This document shows, piece by piece, positions 1-13,000 of a stretch of DNA of 64,000 nt. The notes under the pieces were generated by a model. It was not told the DNA's origin. It searched no databases and saw only the letters and a list, made by a program, of their open reading frames with translations. The stretch comes from Amyelois transitella (Eukaryota; Arthropoda; Insecta; Lepidoptera; Pyralidae). The first letter of the stretch is position 1. Each line of letters opens with the position of its first letter. The stretch lies in the NCBI RefSeq assembly GCF_032362555.1, contig NC_083506.1:5193501-5257500 (forward strand), written 5' to 3'. A program made the position numbers and the translations under genes.

Positions 1-1034
1 ATTTTAATAATAAATTTTTATACACTTCATGATCCCAGAAACGAAAGCCAAATTCCCTCGCTCAGATTCAGGCCGTTCTCGCTGGGAAAAGTACCTAGTA
101 TACCTATGATATTCAGTATGGTTTTTTTTAAACCACCCCATCTCTTTTCCATGGATGTCGTTAAAGTTGACTAAGGGAAAGATTTTCAGGTTTCTTCTTG
201 TTGAAAATGGGATAGCAACCTGTCACTATTAAAATCTCAATTCTATCATTAAGCCAAAAAGCTGAAAGACTGTTGGCTCTGTCAACCCCGCAAGAGATGA
301 CATGATTATATGTTATGTGAAGACATTCTGGTGAAAGTTCAAGTCGACCAAAGAGCCTGCTTGAAAATATTGATGTATTTTGATGAATCAAAAGAAATAT
401 AAAAAAATAGTGATATGGAAAAATGTAGTCCCTATGTACCCCTCTAGGAAAGAGACGAGATCGTATTTTTGTATTTTATGAACGTTGAGCTGTACGTTTT
501 AAAGGTTTCTTTGCCAAAAGATGATATTTAACAGTATAAGTTATCACTCATTTATCTTTGCGTGTTCCCAGCAAGCAGTTTTTGGCAGAAAATAACCACA
601 AGTAAAGTTCCAGAGGATGTCATTGAAGACGACTAAAGAATGCACAATCATACTTCCAGTCGGCTAAATCTTTGTCAAATAAAAAAGCAAAAAAATATAA
701 AAAAAGTTAATCGTGATCATCGAAATGCAACAGCTTAGAACTCACTCTACACGAAATGATAAAAGCGTAGAAAAAGAATAATAATACCACCAAAATTCAA
801 CTAACTAAGGAAACACGTAATGATAAGTGAACGGGCCGAGGGTCTGTTAGGTCGTATCTGAATAAAACTTTGGCTGTTCGAGGCGTCGTCTTATTGTCAT
901 TTTTGATTGCCTTTTTTTTCATAAGTCTGTCAGCCGGTTTTGGTCATCTAAAATGTCAAGTCAAATATGTCCATGGAGGCTAAACGGCCGCTACAATAAG
1001 AAAAGAAACATCGATTAAAATTCATACTACTTAC
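1..1034. other. Intronic sequence 3' of the last visible GH1 exon
   Basis: A consensus GTAAGT donor follows the exon ending at 1035, so this stretch is expected to be intron. A plus-oriented SINE-like fragment occupies about 132-325. I looked for the expected GH1 C-terminal exon (a short segment with the G-L-Y-x-V-D-F type motif) and did not see it. Confidence 0.6.
132..325 (+). repeat. SINE-like family A copy 1
   Basis: Contains the family-A landmarks in order: an ACC-CCATCTCTTTTCC-ATGGATGTCG block, CAACCTGTCACTATT, ATCATTAAGCCAAA-AGCTGAA, then GGCTCTGTC-ACCCCGCAAG and a short ATGT-like tail. It is diverged relative to the copy at 58219-58484. Confidence 0.75.
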
Positions 1035-4000
1035 ACGTAACCATCATCCCACTCGAAGTTGTCCATAAGACTCCAGGCGAAGTACCCGCTCACATTGCTG
1101 TGGTCTTCGTGGATAGCATGTAGAAGGGCATTCAGGTAATGGCTGTAGTAAGACACTCGAGCTGTGTCGTCCAAGCCGCTGTAGTCTGCGTAACCGTTCT
1201 CCGTGACGATGATGGGGTAACCAGGATACTTCTTGGTTATGTAGTTGAGGAGTCTTCGGAAACCTGACGGTACCACCTGTAAAGGTGTTATAAAAATGCA
1301 GTTATGAATTAAGGGAAAACAGGAATAAACAGAAGTACTCACATACATATTTTCACGTCTTTATCCCCCACGGGATAGACAGAGCCACGGCCTGGCTGTA
1401 TAGCTTAATGATAGAATTGAATTTAAAATAGTGACAGGTTGCTAGACCATAGATACTTGTGTACCTACCTAAACAAATATTATGGTAAGTTCTCAATTCA
1501 AAACTTTGGCTCTTATGCGGTAGACAGAGATACTAGTGAAAATACTCGTAGGCAAATTTTCAACCTTTAGACAGACTACTTAATAAAGAAATGCAAAGCT
1601 TAAAAGAAAAAAATATACCTATCTTATAAGTACACAGTAGCCAAAAATGCGATTTTTATAATTTTCGTCTGATGTTTGTTTTGCATCATGCGAAAACTGT
1701 TTTTTCCGATGTATTTGGCCGGATCCAACTTAAAAACTAGTAGGTATAACAGAAATTTCTGCCCCACCCCTGTACAGGGGGCAATACAGGGAATCAGCTT
1801 TTATGTATGAGAATGTCAGTAAACTTTTACGGCAAACGAAGTTGCTGGTAACACCTACAGCTAGTAAACTTACCTTGAGCCAAGACGAAGAAGACATAGA
1901 CGGCCACGATGGATCCTGCACCCTGACTACACCAACGTCATTCTCATGAGATGGTATAGCACCAACTTCCTTATCAGCCATTGAAAGCAGGTAAGTAGTA
2001 TAGTGGTTGAGGCCGAAGAAATCAGCTGTTCCTCTAATGAAATCCACCTCTTCTTTTGTGAACTCTGGCAATCTGGACCGGGTGTAATTCTGCTTTTTGC
2101 TCTTGGCATTCACTAAGTCTATCAATTGGGGAGGATAGTTGCCTGAGGGGGAGTATACCGGATGCGCGTACCAGCCCATCTGTGCAAGTGACATATGCGT
2201 AAAGAGGTGGTAAAATAAAGTTTAACACTAGATCTAAAGCATAGAGTTTTGTGGACAAACGGTTATGGTATCCCACTAAAAAAGTAAGGTCGTATATCCT
2301 AAATACCGCGGTCATGTATATTGGTCGGCAGAGAAACATGGTTCCGGTTCATTTAAACAAAAACCTTCGGAGATTCAGGTTTTTCTGCATGTCGTCGCTT
2401 CGGGTATTTTCCAATCCAGAATAACCGAGGAAGCAACCAGCAGTACCGCCGCAGAAGAATATTGGCTAGGTATTACTTGTAGAGCATAGAACCTGATATA
2501 ATTAAATATGATGTGAGATTGTCACGGATCACAGGTTAGGAAATACATAGCCTTTTGTTTGTTAAAATAGGTTTACATAAATTAAGATTTAGTTAATAAT
2601 GCCGGATCAAAGTCCATATCAAAAGGTAAAAATACGAGTATAATATGCTTGCAAATATAGACTAAGTGCTGGCAATTAAAGTATTTTCAAATAATAAAGA
2701 TCCATAGCTCATAAAGCTATAGATTAATATCTTTATTATTCGAATATGAATTACTTTGATAAGACATAACAATATTATCAGTACAATCGGGAACATAATA
2801 TACATAACTGCAAAGTAAATATTATGTTATTACACGACCTACATAAACCTGGATTAATCTAATGGCTATGAAAATACATGACTATGTTTATAATTATCAT
2901 ACAGTTTTGAGTTCTAATATTATAAAGATGAGTTACCTATATTTTGTTATTAAGAATAATATTTTTTTCAAGATTTTAAGCCAAATTATGTTGAAGTAAG
3001 AATAGCTGTAATACTTTTCATCGCATCTCGAACAGCTATTTATTTACTTTAAGGGAAATAGTTGTAAAATACTTACATGTGTGCTTAAATAAACCTCTAC
3101 AGCTTCACGATCTCTGGCTGTATTGGATCTGGGTTCAGCCCAATTTGAATCCAATGACATTCCCAGCTTGCCTGTAAATGCAATTATAAATAGGTATCTA
3201 AGTACAAGCAAAAGAAAGCCATAAAAAGTAATCAATTAGTTTGTTGAATACCGAAATTGATACATATCAATACTACTAATAATATCTTATATGTTGTTAG
3301 CATATACCTACATGAAAACAAATTACTCGTAAAGATTATCAATACTAATTTTAAAAGTACCTATACAAAAGTAATAGAAATTAGTAATATAAAAAAGAAT
3401 AGGACCACTCCATCTCTTTTCCGTGGATTTCATAAAAAGCAACTATGGGGCTAATAAACTTAGGATTTTTCTTATAGGCTATGGGTAAGCAACCTGTCAC
3501 TATTTGAATCTCAATTGAATCATTAAGCCTAACAGCTGAACTTGACCTGTTAGACTTTCAAGACTGCTGGCTCTGTCTACCCCACAAGGGATATAGACGT
3601 TATTATAAGAATGATGAATGAATGAATTTTAAAAGTTCATGTTAAATAAGAAATTCACTTTATTTATGTATGTAAGTTCCTCCCTAACGCTAATTAGTCA
3701 AACATATGCAATATGCATAGCCCAGAAGGTAGGTTAGTTGTTTTAAACTAGTTTCTTACTTATTTCAATTTATTGATTCACAAAAAATATGTAAAAAAAA
3801 AACTTGGTCAAGGTAAACCGCAAAACATCATAGCGTGCTAAATCTTGATCCTTGGTAATCAACTTGACTAATACCACAGCTAACGCTATAAAATTATTGA
3901 TCATTAGTTTTAATAATTTAACGTTATGTTGCTATGAGCAAAGAAATGGTAATTAAGTGAATAAATTAAGTGTGGCCAGATGCAGGTCTGATTGATAAGA

Positions 4001-7000
4001 TACTACATAAACTACTTACTGCATTATTCTGAATATTTAAACAAGCATATTTACCACTATCTTACTTCGGTCAAAGACAGATCTAAGGCATGGACATATT
4101 ATTAAGATGATAATCAGATCAATTCGTGTTTTGCAATAGAAACTCAGTCATTAGCTAAACCGACTGATCCATAAATAAATCAAACTATACAAGTAGGAAT
4201 CGTGAGAATTTACCTCCAGTCTCGTTGTAGTGAGTCTTGAACATATGATACACATTAGCATGAGCCTTTAGAAGGTTATGCGTGCAAAGGTATTCCGCGA
4301 TGCCGTGGCGATTCAATGCTGGCGCCCTGTAGGTTCCTCCATAGCCTTCCAGGCAAGTCTGCATGGGTTCGTTGAACGTCACCCAATACTTCACTTTGTG
4401 AGCAAAATGCTTGAATAGAACATTAGCATAGTCTGTATAATAATCGACGATGAGAGAGTTAGTCCAACCTCCTATATCCTGAATTTTCTGGGGCAAATCC
4501 CAATGGTAAATAGTAACCATCGGCGTTATGTTGTATCTTAACAATTCGTTTATGAGGTTATCGTAATACGCTATTCCGAGTGGATTTATATTATTGACAA
4601 ATCCAGTGGGTAGTACTCTTGGCCATGAAATAGAGAATCGGTAGATGTTGACTCCTAACTCGTGTACCATTTCGGCGTCTCTCTTGTACAAATGGTAGGA
4701 GTTTGCGGCGACGTCTGCCGTTGACCCGTCTCGGACGAATGTTTTGTTAGTATGCACTAAATGATCCCATATACTTGGCGATTTACCTGCAAATAATAAA
4801 ACAATTCTTTTGGAATCACACATGTGTGTCACACATCTTGTGTGATAATTATAATTTAATATAATTTTTGGGCATAATAATATTCATTTTTAAACGCTAT
4901 TCTATAAAGCCAGTTTATACCTTATCGATATTCATGGTCAAGTTCAAGGCTTAAAGGAAAATTTGCTGATGCCTAGGCATCAATTAAATACATAATTTAC
5001 CTATTGGTTACATTTAAGATAAAAAATATTTTCGATACTTATGTATCAACCTTGAAAATGTCTTTAAAATAATGAATGTAAAAACAATGGAGAGTTACAA
5101 TCCTAATGATTTTATCTTTATAATTCACACGACTTGCTTATTGTATGTATTTACGACCTGTTATTATCAAAACATATAAACAGGGATATATGTAGTATAT
5201 AGTAAGGTAATGAAGTTATGATCCTATGCTTTCGTGATTGGAATAAAATTCCTATAGATAATTATTAAAATCTGACATAGGGTAAATTACAAGCCGCACT
5301 TTTGCTTGTCCTTGACTTAAGAATTGTGAAATTTTAAACTTAGGAAATCCTATTGTACCTTGGTTTTTGCCTGCTTTCTGCACATTGCACAGAGCATGAT
5401 GAGAAAAGAACTTTCTCTGATTGGTCTGGGTCTTAGATGTCTATCTATCTAAGTATTTATTATATAATATAGTATCGTTGAGTTAGTATCTCCTAACACA
5501 AGTTTCGAACTTATTTCGTGGCTAACTCAATCTGTGTAATTTGTCCCGTATATATTTATTTATTATTTTAAAATTTTTTGCTTGTTTCAATTACTTAAGA
5601 TGTTATTATTTGTCTTCATTTATTTTAATATCAATGATCGTAAACTACGCATATGATAGTGCGTACTGATGAACTCACCATCTTCGTCCCAAGCGCCTTC
5701 AATTTGCACAGCTGCAGTAGACACACCAAACACGAAGTCTTTTGGAAATGTGTAATTACTCTTTTCTCCTCCAGCTAAGGTGTCAAGTTCTGCATTTCTG
5801 AAACAACAAAAGAACATCATTTTCCAAAATCGAATGACAACAATAATGACTTCTCCTTAGGACACACTAATAATAAGTCCAAATAAATGTATGTTCTTAG
5901 ATTTTAGATGGATTGATTTTTTTATTCATTTTTTGCAACTGTTTATTTTAGCAGTACCTAACATTGGTGTAATCAACTGTTTGTGTTAATTCACACAGAT
6001 TTCTGAGTCTCATTTTAACAGCCCAAATGGATATGGCGGGATGTACGGAGTTACACGCAGCCGAAAAGATATTTTTTTATCAATTTGATAAATACTCTTT
6101 ATGTACTACCAATTGAGGCATTAAATGCTTAGAGAAGTCAAATCTTTTATTTTATTTGAAAAGCAATTATTTTCAATTACAATACAAATAAAGCAATCAA
6201 GCATTTACTGCGTCTCATAAAAAAATTTGAATCCGTGGTAATTCCGTGGTGATTATCACGACTTTGTCAGTCTACCAAAGGACAAAATTATCTCTAAGTA
6301 TACAGATTCTATATTCGTATAATACAGAAAATACCTCTAGGTGGAACATACAAAAAATGAGTAACTACCTGGATCTCATAAAAAAGCGCGTACAAAAAAT
6401 ATGCATGGCAAGTATGTTTCTCAAAATGTAATGACGACATACAATTGGCTCGTGCATACACTTTGCTTATAACAATTTCAACACTAAACTTTATGACTTT
6501 GTCCATACATCACAAAATTCATAAGTTTATGTGTAGGTTTATCCTCTCATACTGAATTCAGCACAACATATTTATGCATCATGAAGAAAGATTCATTTTT
6601 GCCTTTATAACATACAGGATTTTAAATGCAATAGGAAAAGTTATCACCAGTTTGCGCCACTTGCCGATGCGGTTAGAATTTCTGCACCGCCTCACAGCCT
6701 CAGAGAGGGTATACTTATTTATACTCATATTATCAACTGTCAACCCATTGCATCAAGCAGAAAAATAAACAAGTTTACTTATCAACCACCAAATTTAGAG
6801 AATACGATTTGACACGGTGTCGAAACTAGAGACCTTATATATAAACGCTCCCTTTGAGTTGGTACCCCCAATATGTTTGTTTATTGGAACTTCTTAGTTT
6901 CACATAAAAAACCAATTACCAAACAGTTAATGGATTTTAAAAAAATATGTACAATTACGGACTTATCCCATTTGTTTCTTCTCGCGAACACCTACACTGG

Positions 7001-10000
7001 ACCATGAATAAAATCTAGCTTTGTAATGTTATTTATATGTATAAATACACCACAAAGGAACACGTGTATGAAGCGAACATCTATACAACGTTACAAGTAC
7101 TAATTTGTGTGGCCTTTGTAGTGAAATGAGCATGAAAGTCAATTTAATCCTTTGTATAGGATTATGTGACGTGACTTCTATTCCTTTATGCCCCAGACTA
7201 GCAAAACGCACATTACTTCAGAATAATCAGAATTATGGGATAAAGCTCATTAAAGGCAGCGGTCATGTGAGTATGAGGGAGTAGGGGACAACTGTAGACC
7301 TCGTAGTGGAAAACCCTAGCCAAAGACTAGATACGGGCAAACGTGGATACAGGTACACCCTAAGATGTACTGGCTTGGCGCCGAATTACGAGGAAGGCCG
7401 ACTCCAAATTGGGAACAAGCACGGAAGAAGAAGAGCAATCCTTGTTGCAAATTTTTATAACGCAAAACTAACGTAGTTATTACATTTTGAATTTAAACTA
7501 GATGACCTTTGTCTGTGATTGTGATGTTGAAGTTAAATACAAATTGAATAAGAGATGGACAGAGATGAAAATACAATCCTGATACCTTTTATCTACATCA
7601 AGTGTTTTGGTGTAACATTATTGTTAACTGGCAATATCTAAACCTTGACACGATTACTTAAGTACCTATCTAGACAGATTTATTGTAGCTAACTGAATAT
7701 TGTAAACCAGTTCAGTATTTCTTAATGTTTGGTGTATCTGCAGACTTTGTACCGATGTAGAGATTATGTTTAAACGTGGTTGTAAAGAGACCGGTCACAA
7801 TGTCCATAAAACTTAATTTTTTTCAGACTATTATCAATGATATCTTCCTATTCCACAAGATTTCTTCCTGGATATATCGTTAGTTCCTAATTACTTACAA
7901 ATTTGTTACATCAAGGCAAAGTCACTCAAGACAGTCGAACGCAGAAACTTTCCAAAGCTTTTCACGACATTTCAAACTGCCCTACAAGGTTTATGGAATT
8001 CCTACATTTCAAACAACTTACTTTAGCTTTAATTTGCAAATAATTAGATGCATTCGATTAAAATTTAGCATTCTAGAGATTATAACCGTTAACTTAAATC
8101 ACATATATCCTATATATTAATAATATATCCGTACCTCATATTTAGTCTTATTACTTATTTATTAACCTACATGATAGCTTCATCAATCTGATTTACTTAA
8201 ACATTGTGTGAAATACTATTACATTACCTAACCTTTACTATGATAGTTAATTATTTTAGACAATCCAATATGTGTCTTTCTAATTGCAATTTTTGAAAAT
8301 CTTAATGTTCTTGTTTTGCAAAAGTGGGATTACGCAATGATTTTTTGCAACCATTACAAATTGTAGACTGTATTGTATAGTTTGGACAAAGCCGGTTTGA
8401 ATATTTGCAAAAAATTCACCGTCTAACAACTCTCTCTCTGATTATTTTGTTCTTTTTCTTCAATGACTGTTTAATTTGCTACCATAATTACTTTTCATTT
8501 TAAAGACGCTTGCGACATCAATGCTTGTAAAGGCAGCTTCGTGAAGTTTGAACATCTGTTACCCAGTCTACCAAAAGACATGATATTTTCTGAACTCAAG
8601 TTTTTTTTTAATATCCTAATCGATAGGATAGTTCTAAGAAGATGTTATAACTTAATACTGAACTATGTCCTTGGCATTTTTTTTCTTCCTTTAGTTTTTA
8701 TTTAATGTCAGTTAGTTTGAGAATTACGTGTAACAAAACTTCTTAAACTGAGTAAATAAATCTTACCCAGTTACATATCCGTTCTGTACCTAAGTATAAT
8801 TCATCAAGTTATTTTTTTGTCGACAAAATGATCTCAGATTAAATCACTGAGACAAAAAAAAACAATTAATTAGATACCCAGTAGTTTAAAGGGCCGTAAA
8901 CCGTAGCGATTTTACCTTTACAAGAAATGTGACCTCAAACTGTATATTTTTCTCAGGTATTTTTACATTTCAAGTCATGGCCCTTGCGTTGACTGTCAAG
9001 GTTGGGTAAGTCAGTATCGGTTATGTCACAAATGGTCACATTATTTCAATTCTTGAATCCAGATAAATTTCAGGAGCTGTCTATGACCATGATCGTGGAG
9101 TAGGTTGGTCCTTTTTTTTACACAAAGGGACTCCTGTCTATGACCTCCGTTATCTTGCAGGGTAACCTAACCCAATTTGGGTCATGGTTACACATCCGGT
9201 TGCCTGAATTAATGCACATTTCCTCGCACTACGTTTTTCCTCTTCACAGAAGCTACTTATTTCTTAGTAAGGGAAATAAGAGCATAATAAAAAAGGAAAA
9301 TCTATAATATAAATATAATTCTCGCAAAATCTATTTTTATGAAACTTTACAATAACATACCATGTACTTGTTAGCAATATGTGTGCGGAAGCTAGTATAA
9401 ATAAACTTTCATGTGTAATATTGATCTGTACCTATACATACTTTTGATGGAGACTTTAGAAAAAAAACATTGTAGAGAAGGTCTTCCAGAAGCAAGTACG
9501 CGTTACCCTTGAATTACTTCTCGCGACGCGACGTCACCAGGAATTACGTGTATAAAGTGCTTAATATGTGCGTACATTACCACGCACGGTCACATTTGCG
9601 ATCAGCTGGCGACTTGCTCACCTTTCAAGGCCGCAGAACATTGAACTAGCTCCATTTCGCAACTTACTATACTCCGACAATGCACGTCCGCCACTCATCA
9701 CTCAAAATGAGACATGAATGGACCATTTGCCATTGTTCCATATTGGCTCTTTGTCCGAGAACAGGCGACTCTTTAAATGAATCATTTATGCTTATTTTCA
9801 GTAAAATTTTAACAATTACCCGCTGAAATGTACTGAAACTACACCACATCGAAACTCCTGAATATTCGCTAACTTTTAATATAACAATAACAGAATTCTT
9901 ACTTCTTAGGTAAGTACTTTTTATTTTTTACTATCTAATCTACTCATCTTATTCATATTGAATTAGATTCTTCTATAACAAGTTTTATACGCACATATTT

Positions 10001-13000
10001 ACAGCAGATGCAATAAGCAATAAGTAGGTACATAGGATTATTGCATTTTTCATAATATAGCAAATATTAATTTGGTTTAGGAAAGTACTCGCGTTGTTCA
10101 CATCGATTAAGTAAAAATATTTTGATACCTAAATCGAATTGGCAAGTCATATTGAAATAATACTCGTATAACCGTAACTGAGTTGATAATGAAAATAAAT
10201 CAAAAAATTAGAATGTAGGTTATTACGTTCGTTATTATATAAATTAAAATAATATTCCTTGTCAACTTTTTTTTTGTGTAACTAATAAATCGAAGCCTTG
10301 AGTCGTTTTCGTCAACTCATTCATAGACAGCTATTTTTACTCACTACTTAAGTATAACTTGTTACATAATAAATTGCCAAACCCCTGAATAACTTTCTCT
10401 GCCCAACTTCAATATTCAATTATGTACTAATAATTAATACAGGTAATTATTTTTCTAATCAGAAATATTTATATAATACAGTTGAACGTGGCCTTTCTAT
10501 CTTTACGAAACTATTGTCCCTATCTACCCCGTAGGAGATAGTAATGTTAAAATAAATGAAATGCTAAAGAAACCTTAATATTACTTTTTTTAATCGTGGA
10601 AAATATGAATGACGATGGCGAAGTCCGAGACAGGTCAATAACGAAACGGGAGATGAAATCAGAACTTGGCTAGAATCTATTGTCTTTCTCTTTATCCTCC
10701 AGAGTAAACAAAATTGGGCAGGCACGTGAGAAGGAACTTCATTTGACGAAATTTATAATTTAACGAGGGCAAAAAAACTTACAAATCCTCCGCTAAATTA
10801 ACCCTTAGAATTATATGCACGAACGTTATAATGACCAACGTCTGTTCTCCTTTTACGTTATGTTAATTTTAATCATTATCAAAGTACAGTCAGATCGGAC
10901 AACACTTCCGTAAGGATAACCTTCCATTCTCATACATTTAATGACAAAGTTTCCTTCAAGCAAAACACTCTCTTTTGCAAGCGCTTGCTTACTTTTAAAG
11001 ATATTTTATTAATAACCAATATTTATTGATATTTCTTTCAGGTCATTCTCGAGGTTAAGAAAGTTTAAGTGTTTTTTATACAGACGTGTAATTATTTATC
11101 TATATTTTAACGTACTAGAAACATTGATAAAGTTTTCTGTGCGGAAACAGCTAAGTACTCACTTACTTAGATTTTTATATTTCGATAATACTATGTAAAT
11201 TATACATTTTGCCATTCAAATTAGTTAAAAAAGGCCTAAAGTTATTTTAGTTTTTTACTACAAGCAGCCCGCCATGGCTTCGCCTTTGGTAAATACGTCG
11301 CCTGAAATACAAACAATCTTTATAAGCTTTACCACTTTATATAATTAGTAAGTATAGATTATATGCCACGCATGGACATTAACATTATTGGTGAAACTTT
11401 TTATTCTCATTAAAAACCATGGTCATTATTCCACGTGGAAAACCCAATGCGTTTAACCGCCAGGGCTGTCCCTCAGCCAATTACTCAGTCTCATATGTCA
11501 ATTTCTTATTGCACACCTCAATTTATTAATGAAATAGATCGTTAGCTACGATTTTCCTTGTAATTTGTTATATTTTAAGCGATTGTATTTACATAACTGG
11601 GAAAATAAATTTTAATTTTTATATGATCACATTACCTACATGGGTAGGTATACTTTAAATAATATATTTCGTACTCTTAGACAAAATGATAAACAATTTT
11701 GAAACAAAAATGTAAATGACAGACATTTACTTATTTTTTTTTTTCAAAGCGTTCAATTGACGGAAGTAGAAGCTATGCCTATGGTTTACTTCGAAGTTAC
11801 CTTATAAGTCATACGTGACCTACAAAATGCTTACAAATGAATTCACTGTATCGCTAATTACACAAATAACAATCATATCTATTCTATTTAAAACAGTTAA
11901 ATTGATTACAAGTAATTTTATAAACAGTTTTTATGTAAATCCCATTATCGCAAATAAAAAATTACTCATATAAAAAAATGGCAAAAACTATATATCTATT
12001 TTATAACGCTAAGTTGTTTAATATCTCCGTCCGTATAAAACCAAAACTCTCAAATTTCCCTTGTCCGTGAATTGAAGTAAAAGTAGCATTAGGTATATCC
12101 ATTTGCAAGGTTTATACATATCCGCACCAAGTTTCAGCAAAATCGGTTCAGTGGTATTAACTGTGAAGAGATAAACTCACTTATTCTTCGCGTTTATTAG
12201 TTGGGATTGACTATATTGATTGCTATTAATATTAATTATGTCACTCAAAGCTAAAAAATCATGAGCTTATGCATCTTCTATAAATATGTAATAATATAAT
12301 TGAACTTAGAAAAATATAGGCAGCACCCAGTCTAACAACATCTTTTTTCTCCGTAACTTGGTTTTTTGAAAAATTACATAGGTACATAATTATGGTCACG
12401 TCTATATCCCTTGTGGGGTTGACAGAGCCAACAGTCTCGAAAAGACTGATCGGCCACGTTCAGCTATTTGGCTTAATGATAGAATTGAGATTCAAATAGT
12501 GACTGGTTGCTAGCCCATCGCCTTAAAAAAAGGAATCCCAAGTTTGTAAGCCTATCCCTTAGTCGCCTTTTACGACATCCATGGGAAAGAGATGGAGTGG
12601 GCCTATTATTTTTTTTATTGGTGCCGAAAACCACACGGCACATTCATATTTTTTTAGGTAAGTATGTGTACTGAAAATTTCATAACTTTCTGTTTACAAC
12701 CAAGTTAATATACCTACATAAATCACGCCTCTTTCCCACAGGGGTAAGCATCACTACATGTTTCCACTTGCCAAGATCCTGGCCCACGTTTTACGCTTCA
12801 TCAAAACAAACAACGAACATTTAGAAGCTAAGTTTCATTAAACAATTTCAATTATTTGTAATTAAGTGTTCCTTTTGGGCTTGAGGCTTAAATTTTCTAA
12901 ATATTCAAAAGCGATTATTTTTTCGATGTCATTTTGTCAAATGGAAAAGCTTTCATTGATCTCTCAACAAAATCTAGGTCTAGTTTTTGCCTTTTGTCAT

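Noticed and set aside
161-391. 76-codon minus-strand frame
   Set aside because: Falls inside a SINE-like repeat; the same translated words recur in other copies.
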